Source: Setomelanomma holmii (taxonomy: Eukaryota > Ascomycota > Dothideomycetes > Pleosporales > Phaeosphaeriaceae). Taken from it: a DNA stretch of 64,000 nucleotides. Each line of letters opens with the position of its first letter. The stretch's first letter is position 1. Positions 27,481 to 38,121 of this stretch are shown here, piece after piece. The DNA lies in contig ML978186.1 in the NCBI GenBank assembly GCA_010015745.1, forward strand, positions 229,305-293,304, in the 5' to 3' direction. The notes under the pieces are model-generated. The model was not told where the DNA came from. It ran no database searches and worked only from the letters and a program-made list of their open reading frames with translations. The translations under genes were made by a program, and so were the position numbers.

Positions 27481-27889
27481 GAGTTGCTGGAGGGATTCGA
27501 AGGGGGTTGGGGGAGTGGAGGATGGGGAATAGGGTAGCGAGACAGGGAACAAGTATATATTAGGTTCTTGAGTAGTGAATTCTATAGCGTTGAGGGTAGT
27601 CTGGATGGTGTTTTAAAAGGGTGTGTGGTGGAGTGGCTGGGTGGCTACAATGTGATGAGTGTCGTCTTATGTCTCATGTGATCAGGGTGAAGAGTGAATG
27701 TGTAGGCACGTGACTTCCCATTCTCCATCAAAACTAACCTACCGCATTGGGCCTCCCGTCTGTCTTCGACCTATCTTACATCCTCCCTCCACTACCTCAC
27801 ACATCCTCCCGTCACCCTCCAACCCACCCAACACGCACCACCAGCAACCCTTGACCCATCCTGAACCCCCGCAACACCCCAACACCACC
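27481..27889. other. Intergenic gap between convergent genes
   Basis: About 410 bases separate the stop codons of the ABC transporter (plus) and the 366-aa gene (minus). It presumably holds both 3' untranslated regions. The right half is strongly C-rich on the plus strand (many CACC/CCC runs). I see no gene here. Confidence 0.5.
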
Positions 27890-29150
27890 TCAACCCAACC
27901 TCTCCATCTCGACGAACACCGACATGCTATGCGCAGCAAAACCAGAAATTAAGTATGCCAGCAAATCCGAAAGAAGATCAGACGCTCGACCTACCTTAGT
28001 GAAGAACAAGGTCATCTCACAGTCCACCCACTCCACCTTCACCCTCCTCAGCCCCTTGCACGCAAAGAACCCATTCAACTCATACTTGGCAACAACATCC
28101 GCAAGAGCCATCACCTTGCGCTCCTTTGCGCGAACAGGATCGCTGGCTTCGAGGTTGATCATTTGTCGCTCACCAAAGCAGCTAGTGGTGAGGCCGGCGG
28201 TGTGAAGAGTGATCGATAGCTGCTCCAGATTCGGCAGGGAAGTCAAAATCGCGAGGTATGGATTATGGCGACGGTTGTGCGCTACTCCTGAGAACCAGTA
28301 GAACTTGGGGAGCGCGATCTTCGTTACGGACTTGTAGATGTCCGGGATCTCGCTTGAGGAGAACAGGGTGGCAGCGTAGTGCAGATCAGCGGTGCTCGTG
28401 AAGATGAATTTGGTGGAGCGGAGAGCGGGGAGAACTTGGTTGTACCACTCGTCTGCGTCGGCTGGGTTGAAGACAACGCCGTGGAGGAATGAGGGGTATG
28501 ATGGATTGGCGTTGCGGACGCCACGCTCGGCGGCGATGTCGATGGTGGTGGGGACTTGGCAGACTGTTAGCTAGATGTGTGAAGAGGGGACGTACAGGTT
28601 ATATTACCGGCAGCGAGAAACGCATCAATGCCTGAGGTCTGGAAGGCAGGGAAAGGAGCAGTGGGGGTCGATACTCCTGGCGATTCTTGAGTTGAGGCAG
28701 CACGCCCGCAGTGGCCTTGAGCGGACGAGGAAGACGCTGACGTTCCATAGCCTTCAGCGGGACCCAACGCGATGCCACCGAAGTTGACGGGACCGCCTGA
28801 CTGGGTAACCATGGTGTTTGAATGACGCATAGCGGGAGTGGCAATGGGTTCAGCACGAACGTGCCAGTTCGGAAAGTCGATAGCTGAGCCTTCGCGGAGA
28901 GTCTGGCGACGCTGAACACGAGCAGCCTTAGCAACAATAGAAGTGGGGGAGCGCGCTGACGAAGGCGCGCCGAGTTGAAGTGACTTACTTCACTAGTAGC
29001 TTGCGGGGACGACCCAACGGAGCCGCCGAGAAAGACTTTGTCATGCTGTCAGTGTTGTGGTGAGTTAGTGTAGTCAGGAGGTCACTTACCACCACCACCA
29101 GGTGAGTCGATCGCGTTACCGCCGCGGTTGCGAGTTGGAGTAGATACCAT
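27890..29150 (-). CDS. Protein of unknown function, 366 aa, four exons
   Basis: Exons by eye: 29150-29090, 29035-28989, 28926-28608, 28563-27890; the joined frame is continuous (1101 nt). The N-terminal 140 residues are Ser/Thr/Pro/Gly-rich and look disordered. The C-terminal 220 residues look globular, with Leu-rich segments such as LPNLEQLSITLHTAGL and LRRVKVEWVDCEMTLFF. This pattern recalls the small F-box/LRR-like hypothetical proteins common in Dothideomycetes, but no F-box is visible and I assign no function. The first acceptor is uncertain: 29046 gives an immediate stop, so 29036 was preferred. It is convergent with the ABC transporter, so there is no sign that it belongs to the NRPS pathway. 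Confidence 0.7.
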
Positions 29151-30823
29151 ATTGGTGATATGTGAGTGGTCTAGAGGTAGACGTGAAAGCGTGCGGTTCA
29201 GAAAGGCTCCTGATTGCTCCTGCGGCAACAAGAAGTGAAGAAGTTTGCGGTGACACCAAGAAAGAGAATTATTGTGAAGTCGAGAGCAAGCGCGGTGGAA
29301 AAAAGGTTCAAGTCGGGCGCAGAGATTTTGGTGTTGATATTTGCGTTGTGCGTTGCCATGGCGGTCCACGTGCGGCTGCCATTCTTGTCACGCGCGGAAG
29401 GAGTGTTTGCTCAACAGTTGATATGAGAAATAGAAGCAGTGGGAAAGCGCAACTGCTCGAAGAATCTCAATACTACGGTGCGGTCTACTTGCGCCGGCTT
29501 TCTCGCTGAACTTGATAGGTAGCATTGCACTTTTTCGGCCGGTGTTCGAAGTCGCATGGTGTATCATGTGCATTCACAGCTCTAGCTAGCAATTAATTCT
29601 ACGAGTAACGTACATGGTATGAGCTAGGGTACCTAGGTATCACTGAGTCTCGACTCTACTAGAGTGCAACGCGAGCATTTGGGCATGGACGGCTATACAT
29701 GTGCTTCAAGTGAGCGTAACCGCATTTTGATATCTCGAACATATTGCCTTGCAGAATACCGACACTCCTGCATCATTCTCCAGCATGCTCGCCGGGTCCA
29801 GCTCTTTCTGATCATTCAATTATCATCTACGTGTCTGTCTCTTGCATTTGCCTCATCCCTAGAAAGATAGCGAGGGAAGATAGCAAGACTACGCAGAAGG
29901 TATGTGGAGACAGAGGTCACTCAGTGAAGAAGCTCCTAGAAGGCGGATCAATTGAGTGTTGGACAGCAGATAAGGGCTTCGAAAACTTTTAAGAGTGGAG
30001 TGTGTGATGAAGATCTTGGATTATAAAAGACGTGATGTGAGCCTGGCATACAAGATAGTAATGACCGTTGAAGTTGCCATCCCGCCTGGGACTGCCAAGT
30101 GACGCTCTATGAACGAAGTCTGCAATGATTCCAAAAGCAAGAAACGCTGCATGACAAGACCTCTTCCGATACAAATTTGGCAACCTGAGATAACTACAGA
30201 GCTTGTGCTATGCAGCTTTCAACCTCACGGATATTTTGACAGGGCGGGACATCTTTCTTTTGTGGAATTGTACATGTTGTGTCGTCGAGTCGCAAGCTTT
30301 GCCCGTTCAGATGTTGTGTGCGCCTTACTACGTGGCTTACTACGCGGCTTTCAGGCAGCCAACTCGGCAAATTGCAGAGTAAGGCAAGAAAAGCGAGAAC
30401 ACCACTCCTCAGTGCGAGCAGATGCGACACATGCGACGCTGGCCATCGCTGGCGATGGCCATTTCGGTGTACAATTGCACGTAGCACGATAGTAATTGAC
30501 AATGAGGTAAGGTTGAATCGCGGACTTTAGACTAGCGCCTCACGTAATCGCCGGGTTATAATCCTGTGGCAAGAGCGACACCTGGCACGCCCCAAACAAT
30601 CGCCCAGCCCACACTGACACGGGCGTGTTACAGAGCCCGACGCTGTGATATGGCTTATATCGTGACCCCCCTCACCCGCTATACTTCTCATGAGCATGGC
30701 CGATGACTTTTGCTAACATTCCTTATTGACGATTCTTTGTTGCCGCTCGACGTGTCCCTCCTCTCATGCGCGCACTGACGAACACTCACCATTTACCCGC
30801 TATAGGCCCCGTAGACGGCCGCA
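29151..30823. other. Intergenic region, no gene seen
   Basis: About 1.7 kb between the divergent 366-aa gene and the MFS transporter. It contains only short frames without recognisable motifs or splice support. It presumably carries the promoters of both flanking genes. Confidence 0.45.
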
Positions 30824-32492
30824 ATGGCTGCGCAAACACGACATTCCCCTCGGGGATCAACTGAGGAAGGCGCGAGTCTCCTCTCCGCTTCCGCATCGAA
30901 CACGTCGCTGCCGCTGTCCCCGCCGCCACCAAAAAAGCCATGGGTGCTGCTCGTCGTGCTGGGCCTGTTCTTGGTCGCCATCGTCGACGTGGGCGCCTTC
31001 CTCGCTGAGCCGCCACGTACGCGCATATTCGAGGCCAATATATGTCTCTCATATTACCGCGAGCACGACGTCTCCGTCATCGGAGCGGACGGCACTGTGC
31101 CCGAGAGCCAGTGCAAGATCGACGCGGTGCAGCAGAAGATGGCCATGATCTTTGGTTGGCAGGACATGTTTGATGCGCTGCCGGGTACATTGCTGGCCGT
31201 GCCCTTTGGGACACTCGCAGACAGGGTTGGCAGGAAGTGGATCTTCACTGCGAGTTTATTTGGGTTGCAGTTGAGCTCTGCATGGGTCCTGCTCATCTGT
31301 AAGCCACATGGCTGAATCTGCATTACCCTGGCTTAGCTGACTCCATACAGGCTATTTCAAGAGCCTGCCTTTGCAGCTAACCTGGTTCTCATCGGCATTC
31401 TTCCTGCTGGGCGGAGGCCCAATCGTTGCAGCCGCCATCGCAATAACCATGATGGCCGACATCGTGCCACCGGAAAAACGCACCACCATTTTCCTGTACT
31501 TGACTGCGTCAGTGCTTGTTGCAGAGATGATCGCGCCCATCATGGCAGCGCGCCTGATGGAGAAGTCCGACTGGCTGCCCCTATTGCTGGCCCTGGGCAT
31601 ACAGCAGATCGGGATCTGCATTGCATTCTTCTTTCCAGAGACGCTGCATTTGCGGGATTTGCCAGAACCCAAAGACGGGGACGACGAGAGCATTCAGCTG
31701 AGACCACTACCACCCAAGGGTGGCTACTTTACGCTCAAAGCTCAACTGCACAATTTCCACGTTGCATACACCTTTCTCCGCAGTGACTGGACGCTTGGGC
31801 TTGTCGTCTTCACTTTCATGGCCAACAGATTTGGCAGACAGGCTATTACGCTGCTGGTGCGCTATGCCTCAAAGCGATACGGATGGGAGATCAAGAAAGC
31901 AGCCTACCTCCTCTCTTTACGTGCAGCCACCAATCTGGCAGCTGTTGCTGTGTTTCTGCCGCTGGTGAATTGGTGCTTGCTGAAGCGCCTCCGCATGCGC
32001 GTGCACTTCGCTGATGTCTGGATCGCTCGTGGGTCCATCATCTTGACGACCATTTCGTTTTTCGTCATGGGTATCGCTGCCTACCCTGCTCTGCTCGTCA
32101 TTGGACTTCTCATATACAACATGGGCTCTGGTTACAACGCAGCAATGCGTTCAGTGGCGATACATGTCGTCGGCGGGCAGTCCAGTCCCGACGTTGGCAA
32201 GATGATGAGTACCATTGCTGTCATGGAGAGCATCGGTGCCATGATTGCTGGACCATTATTTAGTCAACTTTTCCAGTGGGGCATGGATCTTGGCAGTGCC
32301 TGGCTCGGACTCCCATATCTGGCATCAGTGCTAGTGCTTGGCATGATGACTGTCATTACTTTCATGATCAGTGTCAAGGACGGAGATATTGGATACGTCG
32401 AGGTCCATGGTGAAGATGAGGAAGACTATGATGGCGAGTTGGGTAGAAGCTCAGCGCTCGCAGACGATGTGGGACCGAGACACATGCCGTGA
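30824..32492 (+). CDS. Major facilitator superfamily transporter, 538 aa
   Basis: One intron (31299-31350) leaves 1617 nt and 538 aa. A 37-residue Ser/Pro-rich cytoplasmic N-terminus precedes the first membrane segment (WVLLVVLGLFLVAIVDVGAF). A long first loop contains ICLSYYREHDVSVIG and QCKIDAVQQKMAMIFGW. The MFS signature between TM2 and TM3 is seen as GTLADRVGRKW. About ten to twelve hydrophobic segments follow, then an acidic tail. The loop motif matches a fungal MFS group that is distantly like the animal SLC46 family and often lies near secondary-metabolite genes (recalled from general knowledge). Substrate unknown. It is 3.3 kb beyond the ABC transporter, with an unrelated gene between, so membership in the NRPS cluster is possible but not supported. 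Confidence 0.9.
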
Positions 32493-32898
32493 GCGCGCAC
32501 CAGTGTCGAAGCAGTACCCAAATGCAATGTTTGACGTCGAGACAATCCACCACAAGTTGTATCGCCAAACAGCAAAGAGTCACGTCGTGCAATCGTACAA
32601 TGAGCTCCGCGATGCCGGCACAATTGGTCGCACCTTACGTTCTGGTGCAGTCGTGACTGCGAACTCTCAACACGAGAAGGTGCCGCACATGGCACAATAA
32701 CAAACTCAGAACGCGACTGCCTCACAAGCCTGCTCATCAGCCCATCTGCGCCCGTCCCCTTCTCATGTCAATGTCGTGCTTCTTATCACTGCTTCAACTA
32801 CCTTTTGTCTTGGAAGTACACCATTAGCAGACTTGCTACGTTTGGATTCGTCACCTTTACTTGCTCTTCAGCGCAATTAGTTTTACCGCTTACATCAA
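32493..32898. other. Intergenic gap, no gene seen
   Basis: About 400 bases between the MFS transporter stop and the start of the long disordered protein on the same strand. Open frames here on both strands are short and run into the flanking genes; none has recognisable motifs. Confidence 0.4.
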
Positions 32899-35800
32899 AT
32901 GCTCGCCCGAACCTCCAGCGATGCAGGCACCCGTCTTCGCCGCTACAAGTCAACATCGACTGTCCATCGACAACCTCCGCCGATTTCAGAGCCGCTGGAT
33001 CAGGACACGGTCCGACAACATGCTCTGGCCGCTGCTACCGTCGCCTTCCGTCGGGCACAGGCTCAGGAATCCGCAGGCGCCACAAAGGCAACCTCTGACC
33101 TTTCCAGATCGAAGAGCAACGCGAGCCGGAAGTCTCTGACCTCGCAAGGTCAAGGCAGTCACTTTCCGCCTCGAGAATCCAGCTTCCGCTCCACTCAGCC
33201 TCAGAAGACTGCTCAAGGCCACGGTGCGCAGCGACAGTCTCGTTCGTCTACAATCAACACCGAGAAGTTTCCACCCTTTTATCCGACGCCCAATTTGAAC
33301 CTGGACCGACCAGTATCAGCACCAAGACCGCTATCAGCACAGCCTTCTATTGCCTTTAGCGAGCATTCACGTCCAAGCACTCAGCCGAAAGCTGGTCGCC
33401 AGAGTGCTTCGCCTTCAATTACATCACAGCAGATTCGTAAGGCACGGTCCATGTATTACGCCAGCAGTGTCCAGACTGGTTCGCCCATTGCTCGACCTCC
33501 AGCGAAGTATCTCACTACACCACCTCCGGTAACAACAAGCCCTCTAGCAGACTTACCGGTTCCTCTGCCACCTCCCCAAAGCCTAGGCCCCAGCCCGCTT
33601 GGTGGTCCGCGCCTTCCCGTTACGGTTGCCGCTGATGAATCGGTGGATATGGCACGTGACAAGTACCTTCAGACTTTCCAACAGCGGTCGACCAAGCACA
33701 AACCATCTTTGTTCATGGCGCCGTTTATGAAGAGGCAGGATCGAGGTAAAGACAAGAGCAAACGTCTCAGCTCAGGTCTGGCGTCTCGACCTACAAGCAG
33801 CCAGCAGACGCCAGAAGACTCAGCGGATACCACTTTGATCGATTTCATGCCTCAGGCATCTCACTCTGAGAAGAAAGATAAGCGGTCGTTCTCGGGATCA
33901 CTGAAGAGCAAGTTTAAGAGGGTGTTCAGGCGCACATCCAACAAGTCACTAAATCTACCGGTCCAGCATATCGATGCCAGTCGCGAATATTACGCCAGTC
34001 CAGCCATCGAAATTCCAGTCGTTGGAGATCGGTATGCCATACCAAGTCCGGACGAGGAGATGCTGCAGCGAGTACGCTCACGCACACCATCTCTAGAGAT
34101 AGGTCGTCCACACTTCCTGCGCTCAAAGTCTCGCACCAGCAGCAATGACAGCGCGCGAAGCAACCGCAGCAATCGGAGCTTACACAGTGAGACTAACATC
34201 ACCAACATTTCCACTTCGCGAGTCACAAGCTGGGGCACCTCTGCATCCGGTGATACTGCTGCTACCCGCGCCCTAAAGCGGCTGACCGTCATTCATGAAG
34301 CCAAGGACAGCATTGGAAGCGAAGCAGACCGCATCGCGTCGATGACGATAAAGGGGAAGTCGCTACCTCCAAGCGCTCTTGCCGCATTTCGGGAGCCCAT
34401 GCCCATGGAAAGCCTGCTAGAGGAATCGTCAATCGGTGTGGATCCCAAACGAGTCTTCTCTGCCTTGATGAAAGAAATTGACGCTTCGAAGCCGGCAGAA
34501 ACTGCGTCAAATCCCGCGGAGCGAACACCTGGCGCCGAGAGCGATGTTTTCGAGTCTAGTACGACTAAAGGTCTACACGCTCGTAGAAGAGAGGTTCATT
34601 CTAGCGCCAGCAGAGACTTTCGACCAAGCACTGGACATGATTGTCGACCACCGTCGCGCCGGTCTCCTAGTGCAGCAGCTCAAAGCACACAAAGCAAGAC
34701 TAGCACCATTCGGACACTTGGTCGAGCCATCAGATCCACTATTCGCACTGTCACACCTGGGGAGCATCGTGCTTCGCCATGTCCTGAGCGGCCAGGACAA
34801 GGCGACTTGGACACTTCGTCCCCACCTGAGCCAAATGGTTCGGACGAGGACTGCATCAAAGTGAACGCCGAGTGGGTCTGCTATAGCTCATACATTGATA
34901 TAATCACTGACTCAACAGACTCACACATCATAGCCGGCAAGCTCAGGTGTACTCGCCTTCTGCTGCGACTATCGAGCAACGCGTCGAGAGAGCGAAGGGT
35001 CGCTGGAAGATTCCATTGGAAGAAGCGGAGAAGCTTCACTTTCCGCATGAGACCGATCGAACATACAACATTGCAAACTTCGTTCGTGTGGATATTATGA
35101 CTGGTGATACTGGTGAAGCCATGGAGCAAATTGAGATGGCGCGCACTGATGTGCCAGCGTCTCCCACCCAGCCGGTCTCGCCACCTCCGCGTCCGGTCAT
35201 GTCCCCACTTTCTCCCAGCATATACTCTCGCAATACAGATGGCGTCAGCATCCTCCCTAATGACAGCGTCTTGTCTTTCCATGGTCCAGGCGATCTCGAG
35301 CGACAGCACAACAGCGGCTCAGCGGTCATCTTGACAAGTCAATCGGTACGCAGCTATGTCGTAGGAACACCATCGCCTCGCCGACCCGACTCTACTCGCT
35401 CAAGTCGCGATTGGAAAGCTTGGTTGTCGCACGAAGTCTCAAGTATGGAATTCACCAGCGAAGAGGATTTGAAGATTGACGAAAGCTACGTGACGCCTTC
35501 TGGGACGCATCGAAAGGATGTCACACGTACCTCATATACCGAACAAGATGACACGACCGTCATCTTACGTCCTTCATGCGACACTGCAACACCGCGAGCG
35601 GGTGGGATCGCTGTGGAGACTGAGCATACTGCAAGTAATTCGCTCGCTGACGATACTGTCCGCAATGCGATGCAGATCAAGGGAACGCCAACTTCAGTCG
35701 TTTTCGAAAGGTCGCAGTCACATCCAGACACTTTCAAGGAAATCTCACCGCACAACACACCGCCCACATCCGAACGGGGTGAGGCATCCAAGCTACCTAC

Positions 35801-36716
35801 ACGGCCAGGCTCGACTCCACTTTTGGCCAGGCAACGCGGGGCAACCACACCCAAGCATGGATCATCGGCGTCACAACCAGTGCTCGAAACACCGAGATCT
35901 TCGCGAATGAACGATCGCTTTCCATTCATCAACACGGTTCGACGATCGAGCAACAATAGTGCTGGATCCTCTCGCCTCTCGAGATCTCCTACTGAGAGTG
36001 TCTCATCGTCGCTGAGGTCCGCGCACAAGACGCCGAGTCCTAGGGTATACTCCGACCTTTCTCTGCCAAGCACAGATCAGACAACGCAACGTGTGGCGAA
36101 CACTGCCCCGAAGCAGAATGAGCTCCAGTGTCAGAGCAAAGAGAACATCACCCCACCCTCGACAAGTGGTATCAGGACTAGCAGGAGACCTAACATCTCT
36201 CCGCTTGGCTTGGCATCACGACCGACGTCTCTACAGCCCCTCTCTTCATCCACATTGAATCGCAGCACGACAAGCATGAATCAATACGCAAGCAATGTAC
36301 CCAAGATTGAGCACTCGAAGCACAAGTCGAGCCTAGCTGCTACCCCACTTCGCCCGCGTGTACGTGTTACGCTTCGACCTATCTCGCCTGAGAAACTTGA
36401 TCGCCGCCCGAAGAGCGCCTTTGATCTTCGCGGAGCCAATTCGTCCTTGCCGCGTCCGGCTTCTGAGATCAGACGGCCTGCGCTGCAATTGAAGCCCTCG
36501 ACCAGTTCGCTATTGCTAAGCAAGGAGCCGAGTCCTGGTGCGCAAGACCGAGTCATCGATAGCATCCTCGAGCATGGTGATCGAAGTGGTAGCGTTACAC
36601 CCGGCCAACGTATGGCAGACCGCTTTCTGCGCGAGAGGAAGAGCACGGGCGTGCTAGAAGGCAAACATCGAGGAGGATTGAGATTGGTTAGGGAGGACAC
36701 ACCAGCCTTTTTGTGA
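32899..36716 (+). CDS. Large Ser/Pro/Arg-rich, mostly disordered protein, 1256 aa
   Basis: Two overlapping long frames are joined by one 47-nt intron (34872-34918; donor GTGGGT, branch CTGAC, acceptor ACAG), giving 1256 aa in one frame. The joined sequence reads ...CIKVNAE-LTHHSRQAQVYSP. Nearly the whole protein is low-complexity Ser/Thr/Pro/Arg/Gln. Basic clusters include SKFKRVFRRTSNKSLN. One more ordered block follows the intron (IEQRVERAKGRWKIPLEEAEKL, described here in part: residues about 668-690), which may be a short helix. The C-terminus has another compact stretch, GQRMADRFLRERKSTGVL. There are no membrane segments, signal peptide or known catalytic motifs. The gene resembles conserved ascomycete proteins of unknown role, possibly cytoskeletal or signalling scaffolds. 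That role is only a guess from composition. Confidence 0.82.
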
Positions 36717-37196
36717 TACTTGTACATACTTACCTTATGGGTCTTGTATGATCGTCTGGGTATCGTTGCAAAGCTTGCGCGTAATGGTTCAGTTCAAGAG
36801 GTCTTGGGTACTAGCTTGGATATGGTATCGCGGTCATGGTTGGCTACTTTGCAGCGCATATGACGGTATCGTAGTGTTGTATTGTCAATGCATCTGTGTA
36901 TCTCTACCTGCATACCATGACCCTTGGTCTTGGCTGCTGTGAAAACCCCGAGAGCGCCACAAGTGTACGGAGACCAACCTCCTGGTATAGTACGCAGACA
37001 ATAATGGGCAACTCTGGCGACAAGGCGTGCGCCAGATAAGCGCGAGATTTGACTTACTTGTCTATCATAGCGGCTAAAAGGTAAAGTGGTTTGTATGAAG
37101 TGAGGCAAACGGTTATTGTACTCATACTCGGTAGGTGGTGCTATGATTCCCGATCCGCCGTACCTCTGGCCAAGCAAATCCTGATCTAAATGGGCC
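36717..37196. other. Intergenic gap between convergent genes
   Basis: About 480 bases between the stop codons of the 1256-aa gene (plus) and the F-box-like gene (minus). No gene seen; presumably 3' untranslated regions. Confidence 0.4.
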
Positions 37197-38121
37197 TTAC
37201 ACGGCAACACAATGGAAGACGTGACCTTTCTCATCCAGAAACTGCATAGTCATGGCTGTCCGTCTATGATGTCTCCCCTGAAACCCTGCAGTCATCCACT
37301 TGAGCAAGTGATGCAAGTTGTTATACACATGCTGCGGCGACACATGCGACCACATCCGACGCGTGAAGTCGGTTGAAACTACGAAAGAAATGCGCTCCAA
37401 GGTGCTACAATCAAGGATCTCGGCAAACTGGAATTTGGATAATATCTCGGCACAGGTGCGCTCTCGTATGAGGCGTATAGATGCGACCTGTGGGTGTTGC
37501 GTTGTGATGTATAGCTCCTCGAATGGGATTGTGATATTTACCTTGAAGAGACCAGGGCAGTTGGTCAATAGTTCAATATCGTGTTTGAGACCAGCCATGC
37601 GATGGTGGGCTGAGTAGCATAGATCCATCTGCCGAACGGATCGGAAGTCATATCTGCCATTGTAATACTCGAGCCAGCTTGTAAGCAATGTAGCAACGCC
37701 ATCGCGATACAATCGAAAGCATGCATTGCGGATGAACACTGAGATTGCTATCGCGCGCTCGATACGGTTTGTGAAACACACTGCTGGAAGGCACGAACTG
37801 AGAAGTAGATATTTCCCACCCTTTGAGCGTGGTGTTGCGAGCACGGGAAGCGCCAAGAGACCGGCTTGACGCATGGCGTGCTCATAAATGAGTTCGCAAA
37901 CCTCGACTGGCAGGCGAGTGAAACTTTTCGAACGCTTGAACGCGGATCGGGAGACAGGACTTGAGGCGCTGCGTGAAGTAGCGTTGCCGTCTAAGCCTGA
38001 TCTCTTTGGTTGTGCTGGGTATCGGGGCGCCCACGGAGGATGTGGCGACGATGGCCACGGCGGAGCCGAATACTACTGCAGCAATAGCGAGTGATTCCCA
38101 TTTATTGTAAGAGCTGGACAT
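37197..38121 (-). CDS. Small F-box-like protein of unknown function, 5' structure unresolved
   Basis: The main frame ends at 37197 and is open back to about 38074. It begins its recognisable part with RLPVEVCELIYEHAM (37913 downward), an F-box-like start of the type found in many short Dothideomycete proteins. It continues with a Cys/Leu-rich body (SCLPAVCFTNRIERAIAISV). No ATG precedes the motif in that frame. Another frame has an ATG at 38121 and codes for a short hydrophobic segment (SLAIAAVVFGSAVAIVA) and a basic stretch, but ends at 37882. Either an intron near 37.9-38.1 kb joins the two, or the gene is broken. I could not place convincing splice sites. The body resembles the 61.4-62.0 kb frame in this window (LPALCFNNNREQGIAVPVLL), so the two appear related. 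Confidence 0.5.

Noticed and set aside
35486..36073. 195-codon minus-strand frame opposite the disordered protein
   Set aside because: Antisense shadow of a biased-composition coding region; no domain or own promoter signs.
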